Numbered from the stretch's first letter, positions 33,736 to 43,317 are shown. The stretch is 64,000 nt of DNA from Algibacter miyuki (GCF_030409805.1 NZ_JAUFQP010000013.1:428501-492500); one strand, 5' to 3'. The notes: generated from the sequence alone by a model not told the origin. Made by a program: numbers and translations.

Positions 33736-36700
33736 TTACTTTTTTTCGATCCATAATCTAGCATTCACAAAAGCTTCTAACCAAGGAGAAACTTCGTCCG
33801 TTCTTCCTTCTGGGTAATTTGCCCAGTTCCATTGGAACGTAGAACGCTCAATATGTGGCATAGTTACTAAGTGACGCCCTGTTTTATCAGAAAGCATTGC
33901 TGTGTTATAATCTGATCCATTTGGATTATTTGGATAGCCTTCGTAACCGTATTTAGCAACAATATTATAGTTTTCTTCGGAAAGTGGTAAGCTAAATTTA
34001 CCTTCACCATGAGAAATCCAAACCCCTAATTCTGTTCCTGCTAAAGTTGAAAGCATTACAGAGTTATTATCTTGAATTTTTACAGATGTAAAAGAACTTT
34101 CGTGTTTATGAGAATCATTATGAATCATTTTTCCGTGTACTTCGTGTTCCGGATTAATTTCTTCTAATTCCATAAATAATTGACATCCATTACAGATACC
34201 AACCGATAAAGTATCTTCTCTTTTGAAGAAATCTTGAATTACTTTATTTGCTTTCTCGTTGTATTTAATAGCGCCTGCCCATCCTTTTGCAGAACCTAAA
34301 ACATCAGAATTAGAAAATCCACCAACAGCTCCTAAAAACTGAATATCTTCTAAGGTTTCACGACCAGAGATTAAATCTGTCATGTGTACATCCTTAACAT
34401 CGAAACCAGCTAGATACATAGCGTTAGCCATTTCTCGTTCTGAATTCGATCCTTTTTCACGAAGAATAGCAGCCTTAGGGCGTTTGCCAATAAAAGCTTC
34501 TAGTTTTCCTGTGAAATTTTTAGGGAATGTATATTGAAGTGGTTGATTTTTATAATTATTGAAACGGGCTTCAGCTAAATTATTAGCCGTTTGTTTTTGA
34601 TCTAATAAATAAGACGTCTTATACCAAATATCTCTAGTTTCTGAAACATCGAAAGAGAAACTCTCGTCGTTGTTTTTGATGTTTAATTGTCCTGTATTGT
34701 TTACCGAACCAATATTTATAGCCTTTATTTTATTTTCTGATAAAATGGTTTCTACAGAAGCATCTGCTTGAAAAACAATTCCTGAGTTTTCAGCAAAAAG
34801 TACTTTTATAGCATCCTCTTCACCTAATTTAGAAAGATCTAAATCGGCACCTAAATTAACATCAGCAAAACAAAGTTCTAATAAAGTAGTAATTAAACCA
34901 CCAGAAGCCACATCATGACCAGCTGCAATTTTATCTTCTGTTATTAAATTTTGAATAGTATTAAAAACCGCTTTTACATAAGCTGCATCTTTTACATTTG
35001 GCGTTTCATTTCCAATAGCATTTAAGACTTGGTTGAAAGAGCTTCCTCCTAATTTAAAATCGTCTTGAGAAATATTGATATAGTAAATGTTCCCACCGTT
35101 TTGTTTTAATACAGGCTCAACAACTTTAGTAATATCATTACAGTTAGCACCAGCAGAAATAATAACCGTTCCTGGAGAAATAACATCACCATCAGGATAT
35201 TTTTGTTTCATAGAAAGTGAATCTTTACCGGTTGGCACATTGATTCCTAAATCTATAGAAAATTCTGAAATGGCTTTTACAGCTTCGTATAAACGTGCAT
35301 CTTCACCTTCGTTTTTACAAGGCCACATCCAGTTTGCTGAAAGCGAAACCGCATTTAAACCATCTTTTAAAGGTGCCCAAACTAAGTTTGTAAGTGCTTC
35401 TGTTATTGAGTTTCTACTTCCTGCAACAGGGTTAATTAAACCAGAAATAGGCGAGTGGCCTATAGAGGTTGCAACACCTTCTTTACCTTTAAAATCTAGT
35501 GCCATAACACCAACATTGTTTAAAGGTATTTGTAAAGGTCCAACACATTGTTGTTTGGCAACTTTACCACCAACACAACGGTCTACTTTGTTTGTTAACC
35601 AATCTTTACAAGCTACCGCTTCAAGTTGTAAAACTTGCTCTAAATATATTTTTAAGTTTTTGGTTTTATAACGTGGGTTTTTATAATTTCTAATAACAGT
35701 TTTATCTGTTAAAACGGTTTTTGGTGAGCTACCAAACATATCCTCTAAAGCTAAATCCATTGGTTTGTCTCCTTTGGTTTTAGATTCGAAAGTAAAACGA
35801 TTGTTACCGGTAACATCTCCAACAGTGTACATTGGTGAACGCTCACGGTCTGCAATTTTCTTTAGGGTTTCTGTATGTTTTTCAGAAATCACTAAGCCCA
35901 TACGCTCTTGAGACTCGTTACCTATAATTTCTTTTGAAGAAAGTGTTGGGTCTCCAACAGGTAATTTGTCCAAATCGATATGTCCACCAGTATCTTCAAC
36001 TAATTCTGATAAACAATTTAAGTGTCCACCAGCACCATGATCGTGAATGGAAACAATGAAGTTTTCATCACTTTCTACCATGCCACGAACGGCATTAGCA
36101 GCACGTTTTTGCATTTCTGGATTAGAACGTTGTACTGCGTTTAACTCAATTCCTGAAGCTAAAGCACCAGTGTCAGCAGAAGACACTGCAGCGCCTCCCA
36201 TTCCAATTCTATAATTTTCACCACCAAGAATAACAATCTTATCTCCTTCTTTTGGAGTGTCTTTTAAGGCTTGGTCTGCTTTACCGTAACCAATACCACC
36301 AGCTTGCATAATGACTTTATCGAAACCTAATTTTCTTGGTTCAGAATCGCTAGATGATGCGTTTTCGGCATGTTCAAAAGTTAAAACAGAACCTGTAATT
36401 AAAGGTTGCCCAAATTTGTTTCCAAAATCTGAAGCACCATTTGAAGCTTTTATTAAAATATCCATTGGTGTTTGATAAAGCCATTTTCTAGCTTTAAACT
36501 TTTGTTCCCAATGGCGGTTTTCTTCTAATCGCGAATACGATGTCATGTAAACAGCCGTTCCTGCTAAAGGTAAAGACCCTTTTCCGCCAGCAAGACGGTC
36601 TCTAATTTCCCCACCAGCACCTGTTGCAGCACCATTAAAAGGTTCTACGGTTGTTGGGAAGTTATGTGTTTCCGCTTTAAGCGAAATAACCGACTCGTAA

Positions 36701-37410
36701 TTTTTTGTTTCGTAAAAATCTGGTTTGTCAGCTGTTTTAGGAGCAAATTGCTCAACAACTGGTCCTTTTACAAAAGCAACATTATCTTTATAAGCCGAAA
36801 CGATATCGTTTGGATTTGTTTCGGATGTTTTTCTAATTAACTTGAAAAGTGATGTTGGTTTTTCTTCTCCATCAATTACAAAAGTTCCGTTGAAAATTTT
36901 GTGACGACAGTGCTCTGAGTTTACTTGAGAAAACCCGAAAACTTCAGAATCTGTTAGCGGACGGCCAATTTTTTTAGCAACACTTTCTAAATACTCAACC
37001 TCTTCAGTACTTAAAGATAAACCTTCTTGCTCGTTATAAGCAGCAATATCCTCAATGTTTAAAATAGGTTCCGGCTTAATATCAATAGTAAAAGTATCTT
37101 GATTTAAGCTTGTGAATTTCTCTGAAATCATAGGGTCGAAATCCATGAATTCTTCTGTTGAAGCTGAAAATTCTTCAATTCTGATAATGTCTGAAATTCC
37201 CATGTTCTGAGTAATTTCAACAGCATTAGTACTCCAAGGTGTAATCATCGCAGCTCGTGGGCCAACAAAAAAAGCATCTAAAGATGCTTGTTCTATTTTA
37301 GGCTGGTCGCCAAATAACCAAGACAATTTTGTTATGGTTTCTGTAGATAATTCTTTTGTTGTTTGAACAGCAAATATCTTGCTGGTTACGTTTCCAAAGA
37401 AATGAATCAT
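33736..37410 (-). CDS. purL: Phosphoribosylformylglycinamidine synthase (single-chain PurL)
   Basis: A 1224-residue cytoplasmic enzyme of purine synthesis that converts FGAR and glutamine to FGAM. It combines an N-terminal PurS-like region, two AIR-synthase-type halves and a C-terminal class I glutamine amidotransferase. The first half has HCRHKIFNG and SLKAETHNFPTTVEPFNGAATG; the second has MALDFKGKEGVATSIGHSP. The amidotransferase has VGICNGCQLFMEL (cysteine near 1070) and WISHGEGKF. Length is near the usual 1200-1300. It stands alone between two terminators. Confidence 0.96.
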   Translation of the reverse strand: MIHFFGNVTSKIFAVQTTKELSTETITKLSWLFGDQPKIEQASLDAFFVGPRAAMITPWSTNAVEITQNMGISDIIRIEEFSASTEEFMDFDPMISEKFTSLNQDTFTIDIKPEPILNIEDIAAYNEQEGLSLSTEEVEYLESVAKKIGRPLTDSEVFGFSQVNSEHCRHKIFNGTFVIDGEEKPTSLFKLIRKTSETNPNDIVSAYKDNVAFVKGPVVEQFAPKTADKPDFYETKNYESVISLKAETHNFPTTVEPFNGAATGAGGEIRDRLAGGKGSLPLAGTAVYMTSYSRLEENRHWEQKFKARKWLYQTPMDILIKASNGASDFGNKFGQPLITGSVLTFEHAENASSSDSEPRKLGFDKVIMQAGGIGYGKADQALKDTPKEGDKIVILGGENYRIGMGGAAVSSADTGALASGIELNAVQRSNPEMQKRAANAVRGMVESDENFIVSIHDHGAGGHLNCLSELVEDTGGHIDLDKLPVGDPTLSSKEIIGNESQERMGLVISEKHTETLKKIADRERSPMYTVGDVTGNNRFTFESKTKGDKPMDLALEDMFGSSPKTVLTDKTVIRNYKNPRYKTKNLKIYLEQVLQLEAVACKDWLTNKVDRCVGGKVAKQQCVGPLQIPLNNVGVMALDFKGKEGVATSIGHSPISGLINPVAGSRNSITEALTNLVWAPLKDGLNAVSLSANWMWPCKNEGEDARLYEAVKAISEFSIDLGINVPTGKDSLSMKQKYPDGDVISPGTVIISAGANCNDITKVVEPVLKQNGGNIYYINISQDDFKLGGSSFNQVLNAIGNETPNVKDAAYVKAVFNTIQNLITEDKIAAGHDVASGGLITTLLELCFADVNLGADLDLSKLGEEDAIKVLFAENSGIVFQADASVETILSENKIKAINIGSVNNTGQLNIKNNDESFSFDVSETRDIWYKTSYLLDQKQTANNLAEARFNNYKNQPLQYTFPKNFTGKLEAFIGKRPKAAILREKGSNSEREMANAMYLAGFDVKDVHMTDLISGRETLEDIQFLGAVGGFSNSDVLGSAKGWAGAIKYNEKANKVIQDFFKREDTLSVGICNGCQLFMELEEINPEHEVHGKMIHNDSHKHESSFTSVKIQDNNSVMLSTLAGTELGVWISHGEGKFSLPLSEENYNIVAKYGYEGYPNNPNGSDYNTAMLSDKTGRHLVTMPHIERSTFQWNWANYPEGRTDEVSPWLEAFVNARLWIEKK

Positions 37411-37440
37411 TATATGTGTGTTGTTAGTTTAAAGAAAGTG

Positions 37441-37448
37441 CAAATTTA
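37441..37448 (-). promoter_or_regulatory. purL -7 box
   Basis: On the minus strand TAAATTTG (37448 to 37441) matches TAnnTTTG and lies 30 nt upstream of the purL ATG. No good -33 element at 19-21 nt and no purine riboswitch fold was recognised. Confidence 0.5.
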
Positions 37449-37518
37449 CTTTTTTTTAGCCGATTTTCTATTAAAAAAATGCGAAGGAAAATAGAGAGTT
37501 ATTCACGAGGTTTTAAAC

Positions 37519-37549
37519 AAAAAAAAGCGGCTTAAAAAAAGCCGCTTTT
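37519..37549 (-). terminator. Terminator of the endonuclease gene
   Basis: Stem AAAAGCGGCTT / AAGCCGCTTTT (arms 37523-37533 and 37539-37549). On the minus strand it is followed by eight T. It is 19 nt after the endonuclease stop codon. Confidence 0.85.
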
Positions 37550-37568
37550 GATAAGAGTAGTTGTGTGC

Positions 37569-39428
37569 TTATTGTTTTACTATTTTTTTAGTGATGCTTC
37601 TTACTTCCGAAGAAAGTTTTAAAATATAAACGCCTTGCTCTAAGTTTGCTACATCTATGCTTTTGGCAGAGGAAGAAATAACGCCTTTATTGGTTTGCTT
37701 TCCAAGAATATCGTAGATGCCAAATTCTAGAGGTTGGTTGGTATCAATATTAATATTGCTTCCTTTTGTTGGGTTTGGGTATATTTTTAGGTTTTCTAAA
37801 AAAATATCGTCTGTACTTAATGATGCATAACAAGTCCATGATAAATCATCTAAGGTTACACGATCTCCTCCACTTGTGTTTTCTGTAATTACAATAGTTA
37901 CATTGCCCGTAATATTGATATTAGAAATGGTTGTGGTTTGAGCAGAGTCTCCATAAGGTAGTGAACCAACAACATTGCCATTCACCAGGACGTCTAAATT
38001 TCCTGAGCCGCCGCTGTATGCTCTTTGGGTGGTTGCGGTAAGGTTGCCTATACCACCTGGGAACATTGGAGATGTAAGATTACCTGCTTTAGTGCCTCTA
38101 ACATCAAAAGTAATGGCTTTGCTTTCTGGTGAAATAACTTCGTCTATTCTAGCTAGGGAAGCGGTCCATGAGCCTCCATCATTTCCTGTCCAAGTTCTGT
38201 TTCCGTATTGGTTATTATTCAATCCGTCTGTGGAGACTAAGTTCTCGAAAGTTTCTGTGATACATGCATCAATTACTGGTGTAGAATCTTCTAATGTTGT
38301 TGCATTTACAGCATCGCTTAAATCCGATTTGTTATTTGCCAAATCAGCAGCAAGTACAGCAAAGCTATATGTAGTTTCTGGGTTTAGACCAGTAAGTGTT
38401 ATTGTGGTTGTTGATTGTGAAGACAAAAAATATACACCATCAACATAAATTTGATATGAAGTTACACCGGTATCATCTGTAGATGGGGTCCAACTTAAAT
38501 CTACAGTAGTACTCGTTACATTGGTTGCGACTAAATTTGTTGGAATTGTTGGAGCTTCTGTGTCTGTTGGTTGAGATTCTCCCCAGCGGTTTATTGCTGA
38601 TTGTCCGCCCCAAATTACAGTTGCTAAATAGGGGTTGTCAATAAAGGGATTTCTGTTTCCTTGTCCATAAGTTTTATTAGCGTCTCCATGGTAAGCGTTT
38701 CTTTGATTTTCAACTATAGAAACAGGATCTTGCGCATTCCATTCTAAAAGAAGATTAATCATGTTTGGGTCGATAGTATTGGTTTCTCCAATAGCTACAA
38801 ATGATGGTTTACATTGTGTTCCATATCTTAAATACATATACATAATTATTCTAGCTGCATCACCTTTCCACTCGTCTCCTGGGTACCAACTACCTGAAAT
38901 ATTAGCCGCGGTAGTTGTGATAAGCTGGCCATCTGTACCAATATTGGTTATGTATTTTAAATTGCCGCGATTGGAGTTCATTGTTACATCCGACGGTCTC
39001 AGGTTGTGAGCATCTGCGTATGGAGGAACATCTCTACCTGTACTCTCTAATTTTGGACTTGCCAAAGAGTTTGGGAACGTGTGTTCTCTATTCCAATCGG
39101 TACCCGAATCTCCTCCACTGGACATGTTACTTCTAGTCCGGTCTGTCACATAGTTGCCGTCTGTGTCATTATATCCGTAAATTAATAATACATTATTAAG
39201 ATTGTCTGGATCTTGATCGGTTATTTTACTCGCTTCCCAAATACCAGGGGTATAAGTTAGGTATTGGGTATGTTTGGCAGCTGTTTCAATAGCTAAATCG
39301 TTAAAAAGATCCATTCCGGTTTGCGAAAAATCGACATCTTGGTAATAGCTTTGCAAGTTTTGTGGAGGTGTTAGCTGCGCAAAACTTATAGTGGTAATGA
39401 ATAAAAAGAATAAGTAAAAGTGTTTCAT
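37569..39428 (-). CDS. Secreted endonuclease I family nuclease with FN3 domain and type IX secretion tail
   Basis: A 619-residue exported nuclease. A signal peptide (FLFITTISFAQ) is followed by the endonuclease I (His-Me finger) domain, with catalytic NREHTFPN at 113-120 and HNLRPSD, HGDANKTYGQGNRNPFID further on. A fibronectin type III domain (about 290-375) and a beta-sandwich region with a single cysteine pair candidate follow. The C-terminal Por secretion tail (about 545-619, LKIYPNPTKGSNINI to GVYILKLSSEVRSITKKIVKQ) directs export by the type IX system. Likely role: digestion of extracellular DNA for phosphorus or nucleosides. Monocistronic. Confidence 0.93.
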   Translation of the reverse strand: MKHFYLFFLFITTISFAQLTPPQNLQSYYQDVDFSQTGMDLFNDLAIETAAKHTQYLTYTPGIWEASKITDQDPDNLNNVLLIYGYNDTDGNYVTDRTRSNMSSGGDSGTDWNREHTFPNSLASPKLESTGRDVPPYADAHNLRPSDVTMNSNRGNLKYITNIGTDGQLITTTAANISGSWYPGDEWKGDAARIIMYMYLRYGTQCKPSFVAIGETNTIDPNMINLLLEWNAQDPVSIVENQRNAYHGDANKTYGQGNRNPFIDNPYLATVIWGGQSAINRWGESQPTDTEAPTIPTNLVATNVTSTTVDLSWTPSTDDTGVTSYQIYVDGVYFLSSQSTTTITLTGLNPETTYSFAVLAADLANNKSDLSDAVNATTLEDSTPVIDACITETFENLVSTDGLNNNQYGNRTWTGNDGGSWTASLARIDEVISPESKAITFDVRGTKAGNLTSPMFPGGIGNLTATTQRAYSGGSGNLDVLVNGNVVGSLPYGDSAQTTTISNINITGNVTIVITENTSGGDRVTLDDLSWTCYASLSTDDIFLENLKIYPNPTKGSNINIDTNQPLEFGIYDILGKQTNKGVISSSAKSIDVANLEQGVYILKLSSEVRSITKKIVKQ

Positions 39429-39598
39429 GAGGGAAGTTTTAAAACGTTAGTGTTTACAGTTGTACTACTTGGAATCTAGAGTTTTGTTCTAGGATATAGC
39501 ACTTATTTGTTACTAGCTAAGATAAAACTTTATAGTGACTTTGGTGTTAAGAAATTGTCAAGCCAAGTTTAGTATAAGACTCATTTACAGTTTTGTGT

Positions 39599-39636
39599 AA
39601 AAAAAAAGAGACTACCTTATTGGGTAGTCTCTTTTT
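39599..39636 (-). terminator. Terminator of the RNA methyltransferase gene
   Basis: Perfect 14-bp stem (AAAAAGAGACTACC at 39603-39616 / 39623-39636), 6-nt loop, T-run on the minus strand. It could also stop plus-strand read-through. Confidence 0.88.
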
Positions 39637-39680
39637 CGTGTTAATATGTTTTAAGCGTTTAATATTTTCGCTCAATAATT

Positions 39681-40892
39681 TTATTTACGTTCTAGTAGCG
39701 CCATATAGAAACCATCGAATCCCGATTTATGGGCTAATACTTTTTTATCTTTCACTAAGGTAAAATTTTCTCCAGCTTCCGAATTTAAAAAGGTTTTCAC
39801 CTGATCTTGATTTTCCGAAGGTAAAACAGAGCACGTAGCGTAAACCATTTGGCCTCCAACTTTTACCATTTTAGAATACTGTTGAAGAATTTCTTGTTGT
39901 GTTTTCTTTATTTTTTCAATAAATTCAGGTTGAAGTTTCCATTTGGCATCTGGGTTTCTTCTTAAAACACCTAAACCAGAACATGGCGCATCAATTAAAA
40001 CACGGTCGGCTTTATCGTAAAGTTTTTTAATCACTTTAGTCGATTCTATCGCACGGTTTTCAATGTTGTGTGCACCATTTCGTTTGGCACGTCGTTTTAA
40101 CTCGTTCAATTTATTACCATAAATATCCATAGCAATAATTTGACCTTTATTTTCCATTAAGGCAGCTAAATGCAAAGTCTTTCCACCAGCCCCAGCACAA
40201 GCATCTACAACGCGCATACCTGGTTCTACGTTTAAAAACTCGGCTACTAATTGAGACGATGCATCTTGCACTTCAAAATGGCCGCTTTGGAAAGCTTCCG
40301 TAGAAAATACATTAGCACGCTCTTTTAATTTTAAAGCACTTGGATGGTTGGGTACAAAATCGGTTTCAATATCTAAATCGAATAAAACGGTTTGTAGCGC
40401 TTCTTTAGTTGTTTTAAGGGTGTTTACTCTTAAAATAACATCGGCTTGTTGGTTTAAAGCTTCAATTTCTTTACTCCAAAGTTCTTTTCCAAGTTCTTTT
40501 ACACCAATTTCATCCATCCAATCTGGGATAGATTCTTTAAATTTTCTGTTGTTAGAAAGTTCATCAAAACGTCCTTTTATTCGGCGTAACGGTGTGCCTT
40601 CAAAATACTTCCAATCTGGTAATTTCACCCCTTTTAATGTGGCCCAAACGGCAAACATACGCCATAGGTTATCACGGTCAAAAGGTTCTTTAACTTCAGC
40701 AATTTCGGCGTACAAACGTTTCCAGCGCACCATTTCATAAGTGGTTTCGGCTACAAAACCACGGTCGCGTGCGCCCCAACGTTTATCGCGTTTTAATAAT
40801 TGTTGAATAACTTTATCGGCATACTTTCCTTCGTTAAAAATAAGGGTTAAACCATCAATAACGGCAAAGCATAAATTTCTGTGTAATCGCAT
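39681..40892 (-). CDS. RsmB/NOP-family rRNA cytosine-C5 methyltransferase
   Basis: A 403-residue SAM-dependent RNA methyltransferase. An N-terminal helical NusB-like part is followed by the Rossmann core: SAM motif I MRVVDACAGAGGKTLHLAAL (about 225-245), motif IV DAPCSGLGVLRRNPDAKW with the release cysteine near 303, and motif VI YATCSVLPSENQ with the catalytic cysteine near 353. The two cysteines show a functional m5C enzyme. The target is probably 16S rRNA, but the position cannot be told. It is divergent from the ECF sigma gene. A possible -7 box TAACTTTG lies at 41009-41002. Confidence 0.9.
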   Translation of the reverse strand: MRLHRNLCFAVIDGLTLIFNEGKYADKVIQQLLKRDKRWGARDRGFVAETTYEMVRWKRLYAEIAEVKEPFDRDNLWRMFAVWATLKGVKLPDWKYFEGTPLRRIKGRFDELSNNRKFKESIPDWMDEIGVKELGKELWSKEIEALNQQADVILRVNTLKTTKEALQTVLFDLDIETDFVPNHPSALKLKERANVFSTEAFQSGHFEVQDASSQLVAEFLNVEPGMRVVDACAGAGGKTLHLAALMENKGQIIAMDIYGNKLNELKRRAKRNGAHNIENRAIESTKVIKKLYDKADRVLIDAPCSGLGVLRRNPDAKWKLQPEFIEKIKKTQQEILQQYSKMVKVGGQMVYATCSVLPSENQDQVKTFLNSEAGENFTLVKDKKVLAHKSGFDGFYMALLERK

Positions 40893-41060
40893 TTTTTTAT
40901 TTCTCAGTGTTCAGTTTAAAAATTCAAAAAAAATAGATTTCGAATATCGAGAGCTATTTGTAGAATCTATAAGTATGAACGGTTTAATATTATAGAGTTT
41001 GCAAAGTTACGTTTTATTCATTAATAATTTTTCTTAATTTGCAGCGATTAATTAGCAGAC

Positions 41061-41642
41061 TTGGAAGAACAAGATTTTATAGACGATTTAAAAGCTGGAA
41101 AACAATTTGCGTATGCAAAGTTGCTTAACGAATTTCAGCAAAAGGTGTTTGCCACTTGTATTTCATTTGTGCCTAATAAAGAGGATGCAGAGGATATTGC
41201 TCAGGATGTATTTGTTGAAGTTTTTAATTCGATTAATAAGTTTAAAGGGAACTCTAAACTATCGACCTGGATTTATAGAATTGCAACCAATAAGTGTTTG
41301 GGGTTTATACGGAAAAGGAATACCAAAAAGCGGTTTGCTTTTTTACAATCTATTATGGGGAATGAAATTCCGATGGATAAAACCAAATATTTCACCGAAA
41401 TGAACCATCCGGGGGTTTTGCTAGAAAACAAAGAAAAGAGCGAAACTTTGTTTTTGGCTATAAATCAGTTGCCCGATGCGCAACGAGTGGTGTTTACGCT
41501 AAGTAAAGTTGACGGTATGAATAATCAAGAAATTTGCGAGATTACTGAAAAAAGTTTGTCTTCCGTAGAAGCGTTAATGTTTCGTGCAAAGAAAAACTTA
41601 CAAATAAGTTTAGAGGATTTTTATAAAAACGATATGAAATAA
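41061..41642 (+). CDS. ECF-type RNA polymerase sigma factor
   Basis: A 193-residue sigma-70 family protein. Region 2 is seen in NKEDAEDIAQDVFVEVFNSINKFKGNSKLSTWIYRIATNKCLGFIRK (given here in parts: core DAEDIAQDVF, then STWIYRIATN). Region 4 is PDAQRVVFTLSKVDGMNNQEI with the helix-turn-helix in EKSLSSVEALMFRAKKNL. It opens with TTG; no in-frame ATG with a better fit precedes it. A small membrane protein that may be its anti-sigma follows after 66 nt. Three downstream promoters share an unusual motif and are its likely targets. Confidence 0.9.
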   Translation: MEEQDFIDDLKAGKQFAYAKLLNEFQQKVFATCISFVPNKEDAEDIAQDVFVEVFNSINKFKGNSKLSTWIYRIATNKCLGFIRKRNTKKRFAFLQSIMGNEIPMDKTKYFTEMNHPGVLLENKEKSETLFLAINQLPDAQRVVFTLSKVDGMNNQEICEITEKSLSSVEALMFRAKKNLQISLEDFYKNDMK

Positions 41643-41708
41643 AAAATGGAGCATGTTGCGCAAGTTTTTAAGTAAAATGGTATCTAAAAGTTTATAATAC
41701 AGTAGGAA

Positions 41709-42029
41709 ATGGAAAATAATAAAAACATAAAAAATAAAGTAGAAAGCACCTTATTGGCTATGGATACTATGGAGCACGTAAATGTGTCGCCGTTTTTTAA
41801 GGATAAAACCATGCAGCTTTTATTTGCAGAAAAAGAAGCGCAGACAAGTGTTAGAGGATGGTTTACACCAAAGTTACAGCTGGCCACTTTAGTGTGTGTA
41901 GTGGTTTTAAATGTTGTGGCATTTACGCAAATAAATACGTCTGAAAGCTTGAGTTACGATGAAAATATCAATCAGTTTGCCGAAACTTATAGATTGTCTA
42001 CAAGTTCAGAAACATCATTTTTAAATTAA
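41709..42029 (+). CDS. Small membrane protein, possible anti-sigma factor
   Basis: A 106-residue protein with about 55 cytoplasmic residues (LLAMDTMEHVNVSPFFKDKTMQ), one transmembrane helix (about 58-76, LQLATLVCVVVLNVVAFTQI) and a short periplasmic tail. It has no zinc-type HxxxCxxC motif. The size, topology and place between an ECF sigma and exported proteins are those of Bacteroidetes anti-sigma factors. No specific family is recognised, so the function is inferred from context. Only 4 nt separate it from the Spy-like gene. Confidence 0.65.
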   Translation: MENNKNIKNKVESTLLAMDTMEHVNVSPFFKDKTMQLLFAEKEAQTSVRGWFTPKLQLATLVCVVVLNVVAFTQINTSESLSYDENINQFAETYRLSTSSETSFLN

Positions 42030-42033
42030 ACAG

Positions 42034-42567
42034 ATGAAGAAAAATTTACTCTTATATATATTACTCGCTTTTTTAATTGCGGTTAATGGTTTTTTCTTAT
42101 TCAATTATTTAGGGAAACCTAGCGGAAAAATGCAACGCTCACAACAAGATCCGATGGCTTTTATCGCAGAGCAATTAGATTTTAACGAAAAACAGTTGGC
42201 GGCTGTAAAAGAGCTCAATAGAAAGCATCATAAAAAAATGAGGCAAAATAATGATGATTTAAGAGGTTTAAAAGATGCGCTTTTTAGTCAATTATCAAAT
42301 GAATCATTAGATGAGACGGCTATTGATTCTATAACTTCTATTATAGGAGTAAAGGAGCAGGAATTAGATAAAATGGCATTTTATCATTTTAGAAGTATTC
42401 AGGAGCTGTGTAATGAAACTCAGAAAGAAGAATTTAAAAAAATAATTAATGATGGACTTAAAAAAGGCGGTGGAGACAGAACAAGAACGCCAAAAGAAGA
42501 GGGCGAACGTAGCGGACCGCCACCTCCACGCGGAGACGGACGACAAGGACCGCCACCAGGACATTAA
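42034..42567 (+). CDS. Spy/CpxP-like periplasmic protein (heavy-metal-sensor type)
   Basis: A 177-residue protein with an N-terminal membrane anchor or signal (LLLYILLAFLIAVNGFFLFNYL) and a helical periplasmic domain. The domain has the LxFxxxQxxxxxxLxxxHH pattern (LDFNEKQLAAVKELNRKHHKKM). The tail is Pro/Gly/Arg-rich (GPPPPRGDGRQGPPPGH). Spy/CpxP/CnrX-type proteins act as stress chaperones or as metal-sensing partners of sigma/anti-sigma systems. Following sigma and anti-sigma so closely, it may be the CnrX-like sensor of this system. Confidence 0.75.
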   Translation: MKKNLLLYILLAFLIAVNGFFLFNYLGKPSGKMQRSQQDPMAFIAEQLDFNEKQLAAVKELNRKHHKKMRQNNDDLRGLKDALFSQLSNESLDETAIDSITSIIGVKEQELDKMAFYHFRSIQELCNETQKEEFKKIINDGLKKGGGDRTRTPKEEGERSGPPPPRGDGRQGPPPGH

Positions 42568-42582
42568 TTAAAAACATATTAC

Positions 42583-42615
42583 AAAGACTCTAAATTTATT
42601 TAGGGTCTTTTTTTT
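42583..42615 (+). terminator. Terminator of the sigma operon
   Basis: Stem AAAGACTCTAAA / TTTAGGGTCTTT (42583-42594 and 42599-42610, one G-U pair), 4-nt loop, T-run to 42615. It separates the sigma operon from its first predicted target gene. Confidence 0.85.
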
Positions 42616-42637
42616 GTGATTATATTAACAATTTAGC

Positions 42638-42668
42638 ACACAAGTTTATGCGAAGAACGCCATCTAAA
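42638..42668 (+). promoter_or_regulatory. Predicted ECF promoter 1 (EF-hand gene)
   Basis: ACACAAGTTT (42638-42647), 13 nt, CATCTAAA (42661-42668), 28 nt before the start codon. The same two boxes with the same 13-nt spacer precede the CotH and YHYH genes. It does not fit the Bacteroidetes housekeeping consensus. Confidence 0.8.
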
Positions 42669-42696
42669 GGGATATAACATTAAAATAATAATTAAG

Positions 42697-43197
42697 ATGA
42701 AAAATAGAAAAGTAAACACATTAGTACTTGTTTTAGGAGTTACCATAGGGATGTCAAGCATCGGGTTTAGTCAAGAAAGAGGAGACCGTAAAACACCGCC
42801 AACCTTTAGTGAATTATTAAAAAACTTTGATGCAGATGCCGATGGGAAATTAGTAAAAGGAGAAGTTGAAGAACCTTTGAAAAGTCAGTTTGAAAAAATT
42901 GATACGGATGAAGACGGGTTTATAACAGAGGAAGAATTTAAAAACGCACCTAAACCAGAACAAGCTAAAAAAGAAAGTAAAAGCCAAAAAGGATCAAAAG
43001 GAGGAAAAGCGCCATTGTTTTCAGAATTAATAGAACAAATGGATGCTAACAAAGATGGAAAACTAGCAAAAAGCGAAGTTAAAGGTCCTTTGAAAAATGA
43101 TTTTTCTAAAGTTGATACCGATGAGGATGGTTTTATTTCTGAAGCTGAATTTGAAAATGCTCCAAAACCAGAGCGTCAGGAGCGCCCAAGACGTTAA
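42697..43197 (+). CDS. Exported protein with four EF-hand calcium sites in two tandem modules
   Basis: A 166-residue protein with a signal peptide (VLVLGVTIGMSSIGFSQ). Two 54-residue modules follow, each with two EF-hands: loops DADADGKLVKGE and DTDEDGFITEEE, then DANKDGKLAKSE and DTDEDGFISEAE. All four have acidic residues at positions 1, 3, 5 and 12, so all should bind calcium. A Lys/Ser/Gly linker joins the modules, and both end with NAPKPE, showing a recent internal duplication. It is controlled by a predicted ECF promoter. Its partner or target is unknown. Confidence 0.88.
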   Translation: MKNRKVNTLVLVLGVTIGMSSIGFSQERGDRKTPPTFSELLKNFDADADGKLVKGEVEEPLKSQFEKIDTDEDGFITEEEFKNAPKPEQAKKESKSQKGSKGGKAPLFSELIEQMDANKDGKLAKSEVKGPLKNDFSKVDTDEDGFISEAEFENAPKPERQERPRR

Positions 43198-43286
43198 TTG
43201 GAATTCAGAAGACCGATTTATGGGAAGCTGAAACTAGGTATTGTGTTTGGGGCTTTTGAGTCTTAAGTTTTTTTTAACAGCTCCGA

Positions 43287-43317
43287 ACACAAGTTTTAAA
43301 TTGGAAGAACATCTAAA
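43287..43317 (+). promoter_or_regulatory. Predicted ECF promoter 2 (CotH gene)
   Basis: ACACAAGTTT (43287-43296), 13 nt, CATCTAAA (43310-43317), 56 nt before the start. The conserved boxes stand out because the surrounding leader sequences of the three genes differ. Confidence 0.8.

Noticed and set aside
35087..35671. Long open frame (194 codons) on the plus strand opposite purL
   Set aside because: It lies wholly inside purL, has no family features and reads as a translation of its complement; it is a shadow frame.
37975..38448. Open frame of 157 codons opposite the secreted endonuclease
   Set aside because: Antisense to a well-supported gene, no start signals or recognisable motif.
41107..41403. 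Second frame inside the sigma factor gene (98 codons)
   Set aside because: Overlaps a clear ECF sigma in another frame and has no promoter or motif.
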